A stretch of DNA of 64,000 nt from Roseovarius litoreus (GTDB lineage Bacteria > Pseudomonadota > Alphaproteobacteria > Rhodobacterales > Rhodobacteraceae): the NCBI RefSeq assembly GCF_900142765.1, contig NZ_FRCB01000012.1:1-64000 (forward strand), given 5' to 3'. Positions within the stretch are counted from its first letter, which is position 1, and the number at the start of each line of letters is the position of its first letter. Positions 26,029 through 34,602 of the stretch are shown here, one piece after another. The notes under the pieces are model-generated. The model was not told the origin of the DNA and made no database searches. It saw only the letters and a list, made by a program, of their open reading frames with translations. The translations under genes and the position numbers were made by a program.

Positions 26029-27471
26029 ATGGTGGAGCGGGCGTGTTATCTTCCCGGCCTTGATCCTCAGGCCCTGCATTGGAAAACCCTGACATTCGGG
26101 CAGGGCGGCGGGCCGGGGTATGAGGTTGCGGTTCCCGTGCTCGAACCGCAGGACATGACCCGTCTTGCCGCCCATGTGCGCCATCATGCGGCCCAGCATC
26201 TTCGCCCATTGCCCGTGTCGCGCATCGTCGAGGTGATCGACAGGGTGATCGCCCGGCTGCTTGACCGGAAGGACCCGTATCGCCAGCGTATGGAACAGGC
26301 GCTGCCCGTCGTGACCGGATATGACGCCGAGATGGTGCGCGTGGGATTGACCCGCTATCTCAAGACGTTTCGCAAACCCGAGCTTCTGCGCTTTCTGGCA
26401 GAGGATTTCCCCAATCCCGCGATCCTTGATGAGTTTCAACCCTTGCCAAAGGGCGGCTATGGGCGCGCCTTTGGTCCCGGCGTGTTGGGGCATATCTGGG
26501 CCGGGAATGTCCCCGCCTTGCCGCTCTGGAGCCTTGTCTGCGGCCTTCTGGTGAAGTCGGGCACGATCGGCAAGGTCTCGAGTGCCGAGCCGCTCTTCGC
26601 CACATGGTTTGCCGAAGTTCTGGCAGAGGTCGCGCCCGAGCTTTCCGACTGTCTTGCGGTCGTGTGGTGGCAGGGTGGCGAGGATGCACCGGAACGCGCC
26701 CTGTTGCAGTCAGCCGATATGGCCCTTGCTTATGGCAGTGCCAACGCTCTGGCCGATATCCAAAGCCGTATGCCAAGCGGAAAACGCTTGCTGCAGTTCG
26801 GCCACAAGGTCAGTTTCGCGATGATTTCCGCCGAGGCGCTCGATCCGGCCAAGGCCACCGAGACCGCGCGCCGTGCCGCCGAGGACATTGCCCGCTACGA
26901 CCAGCAAGGATGTTTCGCGCCGCATGTGGTGTTCGTTGAAAAGGGCGGCCATGTCTCGCCGCGTGTCTTTGCGCGCTATCTGGCGGGGGCCTTGTCCGCG
27001 TTCGGGCAACGCTACCCGCGTCGCGCCCTGAGCATGGCCGAGGCCAACAGCCTTGCCGCATGGCGCCAACAAGAGGAATTCGCCCATGGCGCCGAGCTGA
27101 TCGGCGATGCGCTGGGCGACTGGAGCGTGTCGTTCCACGAGGGCGGTCAGGGTTTTGGCCCCTCTTGCCTCAACCGCGCGATACGGGTGGTGGCTGTCGA
27201 TGCGCTGACCGATGTGCCCAATCAGGTCGCCCCTTACCGGGCCGTGCTCCAGACCGTGGGCATTGCCGCGCCGCCTGATGCCCTGTTTAGGCTTGCGGGC
27301 CTGCTGGGCGAGGCCGGTGTCACGCGCATCGCGGCCCTTGGGGACATGACCACACCCGAAGCGGGCTGGCATCACGATGGCCGGTTCAACCTGTCCGATC
27401 TCGTGCAGATCACCGAGATGGACGCCCGCGCCCCACCGGCGGCGGACAGGCTGGCCTCTTACGATGACTGA
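26029..27471 (+). CDS. LuxC-like acyl reductase, TPP-riboswitch controlled
   Basis: 480 residues. Aldehyde-dehydrogenase-like fold of the LuxC family, with GHIWAGNVPALPLWSL in the NADPH-binding half and the presumed acyl-accepting cysteine in DQQGCFAPHVVF (about Cys295). LuxC takes an activated acyl group from LuxE and reduces it to the aldehyde. The pair therefore forms a carboxylic acid reductase. Length agrees with known LuxC (about 480). It overlaps the following ATPase gene by eight bases. An aldehyde product would then be available to the short-chain dehydrogenase at the end of the operon. Confidence 0.85.
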   Translation: MVERACYLPGLDPQALHWKTLTFGQGGGPGYEVAVPVLEPQDMTRLAAHVRHHAAQHLRPLPVSRIVEVIDRVIARLLDRKDPYRQRMEQALPVVTGYDAEMVRVGLTRYLKTFRKPELLRFLAEDFPNPAILDEFQPLPKGGYGRAFGPGVLGHIWAGNVPALPLWSLVCGLLVKSGTIGKVSSAEPLFATWFAEVLAEVAPELSDCLAVVWWQGGEDAPERALLQSADMALAYGSANALADIQSRMPSGKRLLQFGHKVSFAMISAEALDPAKATETARRAAEDIARYDQQGCFAPHVVFVEKGGHVSPRVFARYLAGALSAFGQRYPRRALSMAEANSLAAWRQQEEFAHGAELIGDALGDWSVSFHEGGQGFGPSCLNRAIRVVAVDALTDVPNQVAPYRAVLQTVGIAAPPDALFRLAGLLGEAGVTRIAALGDMTTPEAGWHHDGRFNLSDLVQITEMDARAPPAADRLASYDD

Positions 27472-28234
27472 CCGCGCGCGCGCCCTGACCCTGCAGCAGG
27501 TCGATTTCGCCTATCCCGGCGAAGCCCCGATCCTGCAGGACGCCAGCCTGTCGCTGGCGCAGGGCGACTTTCATTGTCTCGTCGGGCGCAGCGGCTGTGG
27601 AAAGACCACCTTGTTGAAAATCGCGGCGGGTCTGCTGCGGCCGACAGCGGGATGCGTTCGTATCGGCGACACGATCCTCGATGGCCCGTCCCGGCAGATC
27701 GGGTTCGTCTTCCAGACCCCAAGCCTGCTGGATTGGCGCAGCGTGCTCGACAACGTGCTTTTGCCCATTTCCCTGCACCGCAGCGTGACCGCGACGGATC
27801 GGGCGCGCGCCATGGATCTTCTCGCGCTGGTGGGCATCGACGCGCATGCGCAGCGCTACCCATGCCAGATGTCCGGGGGGCAGCAAAGCCGTGTCTCGCT
27901 GGCCCGTGCCCTTGTGACAGAGCCGCCTTTTCTGCTGATGGACGAACCCTTTGCCGCTGTCGATGCGATCACGCGCGAGGATTTGCAGAACGATCTGCTG
28001 CGCCTGACCCGCGCGCAGGGCACCACGGTTCTGTTCGTCACCCATGACATTGCCGAGGCCGTTTATCTGGCAAGCCATGTCTCGGTCATGCAATCGGGTC
28101 GCATCACACGAAGCCTTGCCATCGATGTGCCGGAGCGTGCCTCCGGCGACAGCCGGTATCACCCGCAAGCCATCAGGCAGTGCGAAGAAATCAAGGCGGC
28201 CCTTGCGCCCGCCTTGGGAACCGTGACGCCATGA
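27464..28234 (+). CDS. ABC importer ATPase (SsuB/TauB/ThiZ type)
   Basis: 256 residues from ATG 27464. Walker A GRSGCGKTT, Q-loop VFQTPSLLDW, signature MSGGQQSR, Walker B LLMDEP, D-loop AAVDAI, H-loop FVTHDIAEA. It belongs to the nitrate/sulfonate/taurine/hydroxymethylpyrimidine importer group. It overlaps the LuxC-like gene by 8 bases and the permease gene by 4, so it is firmly embedded in the operon. Being under the same riboswitch, it should energise uptake of the substrate that the LuxE/LuxC pair then processes. Confidence 0.88.
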   Translation: MTDRARALTLQQVDFAYPGEAPILQDASLSLAQGDFHCLVGRSGCGKTTLLKIAAGLLRPTAGCVRIGDTILDGPSRQIGFVFQTPSLLDWRSVLDNVLLPISLHRSVTATDRARAMDLLALVGIDAHAQRYPCQMSGGQQSRVSLARALVTEPPFLLMDEPFAAVDAITREDLQNDLLRLTRAQGTTVLFVTHDIAEAVYLASHVSVMQSGRITRSLAIDVPERASGDSRYHPQAIRQCEEIKAALAPALGTVTP

Positions 28235-28992
28235 CCGCTGCGCGCCTTGCATCTATCGGTCTGTTTCTCGGCCTCGGCCTGATCTGGGAGATCTGGGTGA
28301 CGATATCGGGCGTCTCGAGCCTTCTGGTGCCCGCGCCATCGGCGGTTCTTGCGGTGCTGTGGCAGGGACTGACCGATGGCTTTCTCTGGCCACATATCCG
28401 GGTCACCTTTGCCGAAACGCTTCTGGGCTTTGCCCTGGGCAGCATCATCGGCTTCGCCTTCGGCGTGCTCCTGAGCGAGGTGGACGTGCTGCGCCGCGTG
28501 CTCTGGCCCTATATCCTGGCCAGCCAGGTGGTGCCGAAATTGGCGCTTGGGCCGATCTTTATCGTATGGTTCGGGTTTGGACTGACCTCGATCGTCATCA
28601 TCACCGCGCTGATCTGCTTTTTCCCGCTGCTCGAGAACACGGTGACGGGCCTTCGCTCGGCGCCCGCCGATCAACGCGATCTCTTCCGTATGCTGGGGGC
28701 GAGCCGTCTGCAGACACTGTTGCGGCTGAAAATCCCCGCAGGGTTGCCGGTCATCCTCGCGGGGGTCCGCGTATCGGTCGTGCTCGCGATTGTGGGCGCC
28801 GTGGTGGGAGAGTTCATCTCGGGCGGGCAGGGGCTTGGCGCCAGCATCATCGCGGCGCAGGGGATGATGGACACCACTTTGATGTTCGCGCTTTTCATCG
28901 TCATCACGGTGATGGGCATGCTGTTTTATCAACTGACCATATTGGCAGAACGCTGGCTGCTTCGCCGCCGGCAGACGGGAGACGAGATATGA
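28231..28992 (+). CDS. ABC importer permease (BPD_transp_1)
   Basis: 253 residues from ATG 28231, which overlaps the ATPase stop (ATGA). Six membrane helices; the cytoplasmic EAA-like loop reads FRMLGASRLQTLLRLKIPAGLP. Typical of SsuC/TauC/ThiX-type permeases, without the N-terminal insert seen in tauC of this window. Works with the ATPase before it and the binding protein after it. It overlaps the binding-protein start by four bases. Confidence 0.88.
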   Translation: MTAARLASIGLFLGLGLIWEIWVTISGVSSLLVPAPSAVLAVLWQGLTDGFLWPHIRVTFAETLLGFALGSIIGFAFGVLLSEVDVLRRVLWPYILASQVVPKLALGPIFIVWFGFGLTSIVIITALICFFPLLENTVTGLRSAPADQRDLFRMLGASRLQTLLRLKIPAGLPVILAGVRVSVVLAIVGAVVGEFISGGQGLGASIIAAQGMMDTTLMFALFIVITVMGMLFYQLTILAERWLLRRRQTGDEI

Positions 28993-29963
28993 TGTTACGT
29001 GCACTAGCCGCCCTTGCGGCCCTTGTCCTGAGCGTGTCCCAGGTGTCCGCGCAAGACCTCGACAAGGTCACAATCGCCGGCTGGAGCAAGCCGATCAGCG
29101 AAATCACCAATATCCTGGCCGAACCGGACAAGGGGTTCTTCAAGGCGCACGGGATCGAGCTTGGATATGTTCCGGGCACCGGCGGCGGCTCTGCGATCAC
29201 CAACATGCTGTCCGGGGCTGCGGATGTCGCCTTTACCGATCCCGCCTCGCTGTATCAGGCGCTCGATCAGGGCGAGGATTTGGTGGCGATCTACAACATC
29301 TATCCGCAGAACGTGTTCAACGTTGTCGCCCCCGTCGGACGCGGGATCGAAACCGCCGCCGATCTCAAGGGGAAGACCATCGGGGTTTACAGTCTGAACA
29401 GCGGAACGCGCCAGAACCTGCTTTTCCTGCTCCATCAGGTGGGCCTGACCGAGCAGGACGTGACCATTCAGGTCACCGGCCTTTTGAACTTCGGGCCGGT
29501 GATCCAGGGGCAGGTGGATGCCACCGCCGCCACCGATACCGGCCTCTATATCGGCCGCCTCAATGGGCTGGGAGAGGTCAATGTCATCAACGTCGCCGAC
29601 AGCCTGAACGTGCCCACGGATGTTTTCGTGGTCACACGGGCCTATTACGAGGCCAACAAGCCGATCCTGCGCCGCTTCCTGCAGGCCTATCGCGACAGCG
29701 CCCAGTGGATGATCGACAACCCGCAAGAGGCCGCGAAGATCGCCGTGACCCGGTCGATCAACGGTCGTGACGAGGCGGTCAATCTGGGGATCATAGAACT
29801 TCGCAACCTGTCCGCCCAGTCCGAGACGACGCGCACCAAGGGGCTGGGGCATTTCGATGTCGATGTCCTTCAGGATGGCGCCGATGCCTTTCTCGCGCAG
29901 GGGCTGATCTCGTCGGCGCTTGATATGCGCCGCGTGGTCGTCACGGACCTCATCCCGGAGTGA
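28989..29963 (+). CDS. ABC importer binding protein (NMT1/THI5-like)
   Basis: 324 residues from ATG 28989. Signal peptide of about 21 residues (ALAALVLSVSQVSAQ), then an NMT1/THI5-like periplasmic binding domain (KVTIAGWSKPISEITNI, TGGGSAITNMLSGAADVAFTDPA, LKGKTIGVYSLNSGTRQN). This family includes the ThiY proteins that bind formylaminopyrimidine and yeast THI5, as well as sulfonate binders. Under a TPP riboswitch a pyrimidine- or thiazole-type ligand is the best guess. The permease stop overlaps its start, and the short-chain dehydrogenase follows after 4 bases. Confidence 0.85.
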   Translation: MMLRALAALAALVLSVSQVSAQDLDKVTIAGWSKPISEITNILAEPDKGFFKAHGIELGYVPGTGGGSAITNMLSGAADVAFTDPASLYQALDQGEDLVAIYNIYPQNVFNVVAPVGRGIETAADLKGKTIGVYSLNSGTRQNLLFLLHQVGLTEQDVTIQVTGLLNFGPVIQGQVDATAATDTGLYIGRLNGLGEVNVINVADSLNVPTDVFVVTRAYYEANKPILRRFLQAYRDSAQWMIDNPQEAAKIAVTRSINGRDEAVNLGIIELRNLSAQSETTRTKGLGHFDVDVLQDGADAFLAQGLISSALDMRRVVVTDLIPE

Positions 29964-29967
29964 TCGC

Positions 29968-30735
29968 ATGGATTTTTCTGGCAAAACCGTCCTTGTCACC
30001 GGTGCCAGTCGCGGGATCGGAGCGGCAATCGCAAAGGCGTTTGCAGCCGAAAATGCCTCTGTCGTGGTCAATTATCTGCAGAATGCGCAAGCCGCCGATG
30101 CCACCGTCGCCGCCTGCAACGCTCTGGGCGGCGACGCTCTGGCGCTGCAGGCCGACGTGACCGATCAAGCGGGCGCCCGCAGGCTGGTTGCGGACGCGCT
30201 CGACGCCTTCGGCAAGGTCGATATTCTGGTGCACAACGCTTTCGCGCCCTTCGTGTTCTCTCCGGAAAAGCGCAAGCTTTTCTGGGAGTTGGACTGGAGC
30301 GATTTTCAGGCTCAGATCGATGGCTCGGTCAAGGCGGCCCATGGCATGATACAGGCGGTCCTGCCCGGCATGCTCGAGCGGGCCGATGGCACGATCATCA
30401 CGATCGCCACCAATCTGATCGCCCATCCCGTGGTGCCGTATCACGACTACACCACCGCGAAATCCGCTTTGGTCGGCTTTGGCCGCAACCTTGCGATGGA
30501 ACTGGGGCCTTTGGGTATCCGGGTCAACACCGTGTGCCCCGGGCTGGTCTATCCGACGGATGCAAGTCGCGCGGTCAAGGAGGACCTCAAACAGTCCCTT
30601 ATCGCGCAGACACCGCTGCGACGGATCGCAACCCCCGAGGATGTCGCCGGCCCCGTGCTGTTCCTTGCATCCCCTTGGGCGGGTTTCATGACCGGTCAGA
30701 CGCTTTACGTGGATGGCGGCGCGATGATGCGCTGA
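29968..30735 (+). CDS. Short-chain dehydrogenase/reductase, last gene of TPP-riboswitch operon
   Basis: 255 residues from ATG 29968. Classical SDR: TGASRGIGAAIA cofactor loop, a HNAF motif in the NNAG position, catalytic YTTAK, closing YVDGGAMM. The usual catalytic serine 13 residues before the tyrosine appears replaced by threonine (IATNLI), a change that may be tolerated. An NAD(P)H-dependent aldehyde or ketone reductase role would complete a carboxylate to aldehyde to alcohol path with the LuxE/LuxC pair. FabG-like fatty acid reduction is an alternative, but no fatty acid genes are here. Confidence 0.8.
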   Translation: MDFSGKTVLVTGASRGIGAAIAKAFAAENASVVVNYLQNAQAADATVAACNALGGDALALQADVTDQAGARRLVADALDAFGKVDILVHNAFAPFVFSPEKRKLFWELDWSDFQAQIDGSVKAAHGMIQAVLPGMLERADGTIITIATNLIAHPVVPYHDYTTAKSALVGFGRNLAMELGPLGIRVNTVCPGLVYPTDASRAVKEDLKQSLIAQTPLRRIATPEDVAGPVLFLASPWAGFMTGQTLYVDGGAMMR

Positions 30736-30904
30736 GCACGATTGCCAGGCTCTGCCACTCGCCCGATCGGCAAGCGGCTCGGCCGTTTGGCATCGCAAAC
30801 CGTCATCCCGCCAAACGTCGCCTTCCACGCATAAAACCTACCTTCCGACATCCCATGCGTCCGGCACTGCCCACGATCCCGATTGCGCCGCCGGTTTCAG
30901 GCCC

Positions 30905-31900
30905 TCATGGCACATCATGCAGCGGCAGGCTGCCGCCCAGTTCGTCCTCGATATGAGCGGCGATGATCTCGTCGAAGCTGGTCTCGGCGGTGAAGCCCAT
31001 CGACAGGGCGCGATCCGGCGCGAAGGCGCGCGGCCAGGCCGAAACGATGTCGCGCACGAGCGGATCGGGTTCTGGCCGGATCAGCGCCACGGCGCGCGGG
31101 CCAGCCACGCGTTCGAGGGCGGCGATCTGATCGGCGACCGTGGCCGAGATCCCCGGCAGGTTCAGCGCGCGCCGATGCCCGAGGGGGGCTGTATCCACGG
31201 ATGCTGCATGCAGCAGAAGGCCCACCGCCCCGCGCGGACCGGCGAACCAGTGGCGCGTCTCGGGATCGACGGGCAGGGCGGCGGGCAGCCCCGCGAGCGG
31301 CTCGCGCAGAATGCCCGAGAAGAACCCCGACGCCGCGGCGTTCGGCGCGCCGGGCCTGATGCAGATCGTGGGCAGCCGTAGCGATATCCCGTCCAGCAGA
31401 CCCCTGCGGGAAAAATCCGACACAAGTATCTCGCCGATGAGTTTCTGCGCGCCATAGCTGGTGCGCGGGTTGGGCGCGAAATCGTCGGGGATGACATCGG
31501 GCAGCGGCGTGCCGAACACCGCCAGCGACGAGGTGAAGACAAAGCGCGGACAATAGCCCTCACCCGTCTGGCGAATGGCGTCCAGTATGTTGCGCGTGCC
31601 GTCCAGGTTGACCGTGAGACCCAGGTCAAGATCGGTTTCGGCCTGTCCCGAGACCACGGCGGCAAGGTGAAAGATGACCTCCGGGCGCCACACGGTCAGG
31701 GCGCGCGCTGCGGCGGGATCTGTCAGATCGGTCGTGCTGGTGGTGATCTTGACGCTGTCAGACGCGGGCGGCACGGGGGCGATCACGTCGGCCAGATGCA
31801 GCGCCTCGACGCGGCGATCTCCGATGACCTGATCCCGCAGGATCGCGTCGGTCAGTTTGCGCCCGATCATGCCCGCCGCGCCGATGATCAATACCTTCAT
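30905..31900 (-). CDS. denD: D-erythronate dehydrogenase
   Basis: 331 residues. Extended SDR (NAD-dependent epimerase/dehydratase fold) with GAAGMIGRKL at the N-terminus, FTSSLAVFG and catalytic YGAQK. Its family (DenD) oxidises D-erythronate to the 3-oxo acid, which the kinase OtnK phosphorylates. The call depends heavily on the neighbours otnI, otnC, otnK and ltnD, all on the same strand with overlaps or short gaps (31 bases to otnI). Last gene of the set. Confidence 0.85.
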   Translation of the reverse strand: MKVLIIGAAGMIGRKLTDAILRDQVIGDRRVEALHLADVIAPVPPASDSVKITTSTTDLTDPAAARALTVWRPEVIFHLAAVVSGQAETDLDLGLTVNLDGTRNILDAIRQTGEGYCPRFVFTSSLAVFGTPLPDVIPDDFAPNPRTSYGAQKLIGEILVSDFSRRGLLDGISLRLPTICIRPGAPNAAASGFFSGILREPLAGLPAALPVDPETRHWFAGPRGAVGLLLHAASVDTAPLGHRRALNLPGISATVADQIAALERVAGPRAVALIRPEPDPLVRDIVSAWPRAFAPDRALSMGFTAETSFDEIIAAHIEDELGGSLPLHDVP

Positions 31901-31931
31901 CTGTGGTCTCTCCGTTCTGTGATCCCAAGGA

Positions 31932-32687
31932 TCAGCGCAGTGTGGTCAGCCAGCCAAGACTGTCATCGGTGTGGGCGGTCGGGCGGTATTCGGCACCCAA
32001 GGGGCCGGTCCAGCCGAGACGCTCGATCGTGGCGAAGACATGCGTGAAATTCACCTCGCCTGTGTCCGGCGGTCCACGATCCGGGACCGAGGCGAACTGG
32101 ATATGTCCGATCTTGGGCAACATCCGCTCCAGCCGCCGTGTCAGATCGCCCTCCATGATCTGCACATGGTAGCAGTCGAACATCAGCTTGAGATTCGGGG
32201 CGCCAAGACTGTCGATCAGCCGCGCGGCCTGTGTGGTGGTGGTCAGGAAATAACCCGGCGCGTCATAGTGGTTCAGCGGCTCGATCAGGATCGTGATGCC
32301 CTGCGGAGCAGCCGCATCGGCCGCGTAGCGGAGATTGGCGAGAAACGTGGCCTCGGCCTCGGGGCCGGTTGCGAAACCGGCCATGGCATGCACGCATCCG
32401 GCGCCGATCTGCGCGGCATAGGCCAGCGCCTCGTCGATGGCCGCGCGGGCCTCTTCTTCCCGTCCCTTAAGCGCCAAAAGCCCGTTTTCGCCGGGCGCGC
32501 CTCGCCTTGTGTTCAGCCCCAGCATGGGCAGACCGGTTTCGGCCAGCGCGCGGGCCACGTCGGGCGCGGGCGTGTCATAGGGCCAATGGCATTCAACCGC
32601 GTCGAAGCCTGCGGCGGCGGCGGCGCGGATCGCATCGGGCAGGGGGCGGTCTGTCCACAGAAACCCCAGATTGGCGGAAAAGCGCAT
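31932..32687 (-). CDS. otnI: 2-oxo-tetronate isomerase
   Basis: 251 residues. TIM-barrel of the hydroxypyruvate isomerase (AP-endonuclease 2) family: FSANLGFLWTDRP, IEPLNHYDAPGYF, MFDCYHVQIMEGD, GHIQFASVPDRGPPDTGEV carry the metal-binding Glu, Asp and His residues. In acid sugar catabolism OtnI interconverts 2-oxo- and 3-oxo-tetronate so that products of the threonate dehydrogenase can be phosphorylated. Hydroxypyruvate isomerase (Hyi) is a common alternative name; the otnC/otnK neighbours favour OtnI. Its start overlaps the otnC stop codon. Confidence 0.85.
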   Translation of the reverse strand: MRFSANLGFLWTDRPLPDAIRAAAAAGFDAVECHWPYDTPAPDVARALAETGLPMLGLNTRRGAPGENGLLALKGREEEARAAIDEALAYAAQIGAGCVHAMAGFATGPEAEATFLANLRYAADAAAPQGITILIEPLNHYDAPGYFLTTTTQAARLIDSLGAPNLKLMFDCYHVQIMEGDLTRRLERMLPKIGHIQFASVPDRGPPDTGEVNFTHVFATIERLGWTGPLGAEYRPTAHTDDSLGWLTTLR

Positions 32688-33334
32688 CAGTCCCAGTCCA
32701 CGTTGAAGCGCGTGACCACGGCGCGCACCTGCTCGGGCGTCAACATGCGCGGGTTGCAGCCGCGCAGCAAAATGGCAAGCCGCGCGGTGTCCTCGAGTTC
32801 CTCGATCGCATTGCAGGCCGCCTCGACATCCTTGCCCGCCACGACCGGGCCGTGATTGGCCAGCATCACGGCACTGCGCCTGCCTGCCAGCCCGCGCACT
32901 GCGTCGCCCATGGCCGGGTCGCCCGGCAAAAAGAACGGCAGAAGCTTGACCCGGCCCAGCTTCATGATCGCATAAGGCGTGAGGGGCGGCAGGAAGTCAT
33001 CCTCGTTCGCATCGGGCATCATCGACAGCGCGACCGAATGGCAACTGTGCAGGTGCACCACGGCGCCGGTCCCGGACCTTGTGTCGTAAAACGCGCTGTG
33101 CAGGGGCATTTCCTTGGTCGGCTGGTCGCCACTGATCAGGTGTCCCGCGGCATCGAACCGCGACAGACGTTCAGGGTCGAGCCGCCCGAAACAGGTGCCT
33201 GTCGGCGTCACCAGCAAGCCTCCATCCTCGGTCCGGGCCGAGATGTTGCCGGTCGAGCCGCCTGTCAAACCACGGTCGAACATCGACTTGGCCAGGGTGC
33301 AGATCTGATCGCGCAAGTGCGTTTCGGCAGTCAT
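32687..33334 (-). CDS. otnC: 3-oxo-tetronate 4-phosphate decarboxylase
   Basis: 215 residues from ATG 33334. Class II aldolase/adducin fold with the zinc ligands in HLHSCHS and NHGPV, and TGGSTGNISART in the phosphate-binding region. OtnC decarboxylates 3-oxo-tetronate 4-phosphate to dihydroxyacetone phosphate and CO2. It overlaps otnK by four bases. The kinase next to it and the isomerase after it match the published set for DUF1537-kinase pathways. Confidence 0.88.
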   Translation of the reverse strand: MTAETHLRDQICTLAKSMFDRGLTGGSTGNISARTEDGGLLVTPTGTCFGRLDPERLSRFDAAGHLISGDQPTKEMPLHSAFYDTRSGTGAVVHLHSCHSVALSMMPDANEDDFLPPLTPYAIMKLGRVKLLPFFLPGDPAMGDAVRGLAGRRSAVMLANHGPVVAGKDVEAACNAIEELEDTARLAILLRGCNPRMLTPEQVRAVVTRFNVDWD

Positions 33335-34602
33335 GTCCGCTCCAGTTGGTCGAGGGCATCGCGAAAGAATGTCTCGGCGCCGAAATTGCCCGATTTCAAC
33401 GTCAGGGCGGCAGCATGTCCGCCGATGTCGCAATAGCACCATGGCACGCCTGGCGCTATCTCGGGGCCGATATCAAGCCGTGTCACCCCAAGCGCCTGCG
33501 TCACGGCGCCGGATGTTTCGCCACCCGCCACGACGAAGCGCCGCGCGCCCATCTCAAACGCCATGCGGGCGCAGGCGGCCAGCGTCTGCTCGACGATCTC
33601 ACCGGCCTCAGCTGCGCCAAGGGCCGCTTGTGCGGCCCGCACGGCGTCCGGTTGGCTGGTGGCATAGATCAGCGGCGCTTGCGCAAGATCCTGGCTCTGA
33701 AGCCAGTCCAACGCCGATTGCGCCCCCTCCCGGGCCAGGATGAGCGGATCGAGGCGCAGACCGGGGCGGCCTTGGGCCAGATAGGCCGCGACCTGCCGGT
33801 TGCTCATCTCCGAACAACTGCCCGAAAGAACGATGGTTTCGGGGCGCAGATCGGGTGCGGGCAGGGCGCGGGCCGTGTCGCCGAGCATTCCGTCCTTGCG
33901 CAACAGCGCGGGCAACGGCATGGCCAGCGCCGAGCCACCGGTCATCAGCGCATGCTCACCACAGGCCGAGGCGATAGTGGTCAGATCGGCGTCTGCCACG
34001 GCATCGACAATCACATGCGCGACGCCATCCTCGGCGAGTTTGCGCAATTCTGCGCGTACCGCGTCACTCCCCTGTGCCACGCAAAGCCTGTCGATCAGGC
34101 CGACGGGGCCTGTCACCTGCGGTGCCAGCAGCCGGACCAGATTGCTGTCGCGCATCGGGGTCAGGGGATGGTCGCGCATCGGGCTTTCGGCCAGCAGCGT
34201 CCGGCCAACGAACAGATGCCCCATATAGACGCTGCGCCCGTTTTCGGGAAAGGCCGGGCAATACACCGTCTGTCTGGCGCCAAGCCTGTCCATCAGGGTT
34301 TCGGCCACCGGGCCGATATTGCCTTGCGGGGTGGAATCGAAGGTCGAACAGTATTTCCAGAAAAACCGCTGTGCCCCTGCGGCGTGCAACCAATCGAGCG
34401 CCGCAATCGCCTCGGTCTTGGCGGTGGCGACAGGCGCGGTGCGTATTTTCAGCGCGATAACCTCGAAAGGGGCAGGGTCCTCCGGCGGTGCCTGCGGCAC
34501 CCCGATGCGCAAAGAGACCCTCGCGCCCGACCGGGCCAGCAATCCGGCAAGGTCGGTGGCGCCGGTGAAGTCATCGGCGATGGCCCCAAGAAGGCAGGTC
34601 AT
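33331..34602 (-). CDS. otnK: 3-oxo-tetronate kinase (DUF1537 family)
   Basis: 423 residues. DUF1537 kinase: N-terminal domain with IADDFTGATDLAGLLA and KYCSTFDSTPQGNIG, C-terminal nucleotide-binding domain with VVAGGETSGAV. OtnK phosphorylates 3-oxo-tetronate at C4. It overlaps its neighbours on both sides by four bases (ltnD before it, otnC after it), showing tight translational coupling. Length fits the family (about 420). Confidence 0.9.
   Translation of the reverse strand: MTCLLGAIADDFTGATDLAGLLARSGARVSLRIGVPQAPPEDPAPFEVIALKIRTAPVATAKTEAIAALDWLHAAGAQRFFWKYCSTFDSTPQGNIGPVAETLMDRLGARQTVYCPAFPENGRSVYMGHLFVGRTLLAESPMRDHPLTPMRDSNLVRLLAPQVTGPVGLIDRLCVAQGSDAVRAELRKLAEDGVAHVIVDAVADADLTTIASACGEHALMTGGSALAMPLPALLRKDGMLGDTARALPAPDLRPETIVLSGSCSEMSNRQVAAYLAQGRPGLRLDPLILAREGAQSALDWLQSQDLAQAPLIYATSQPDAVRAAQAALGAAEAGEIVEQTLAACARMAFEMGARRFVVAGGETSGAVTQALGVTRLDIGPEIAPGVPWCYCDIGGHAAALTLKSGNFGAETFFRDALDQLERT

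Noticed and set aside
24592..26493. Minus-strand open frame spanning the riboswitch and the LuxE-like gene
   Set aside because: It runs antisense through a TPP riboswitch and two coding genes; no domain, wrong codon composition.
28359..29963. Extended reading of the binding protein into the permease gene (possible fusion)
   Set aside because: The N-terminal 200 residues are an off-frame translation of the permease; the signal peptide begins at 28989.
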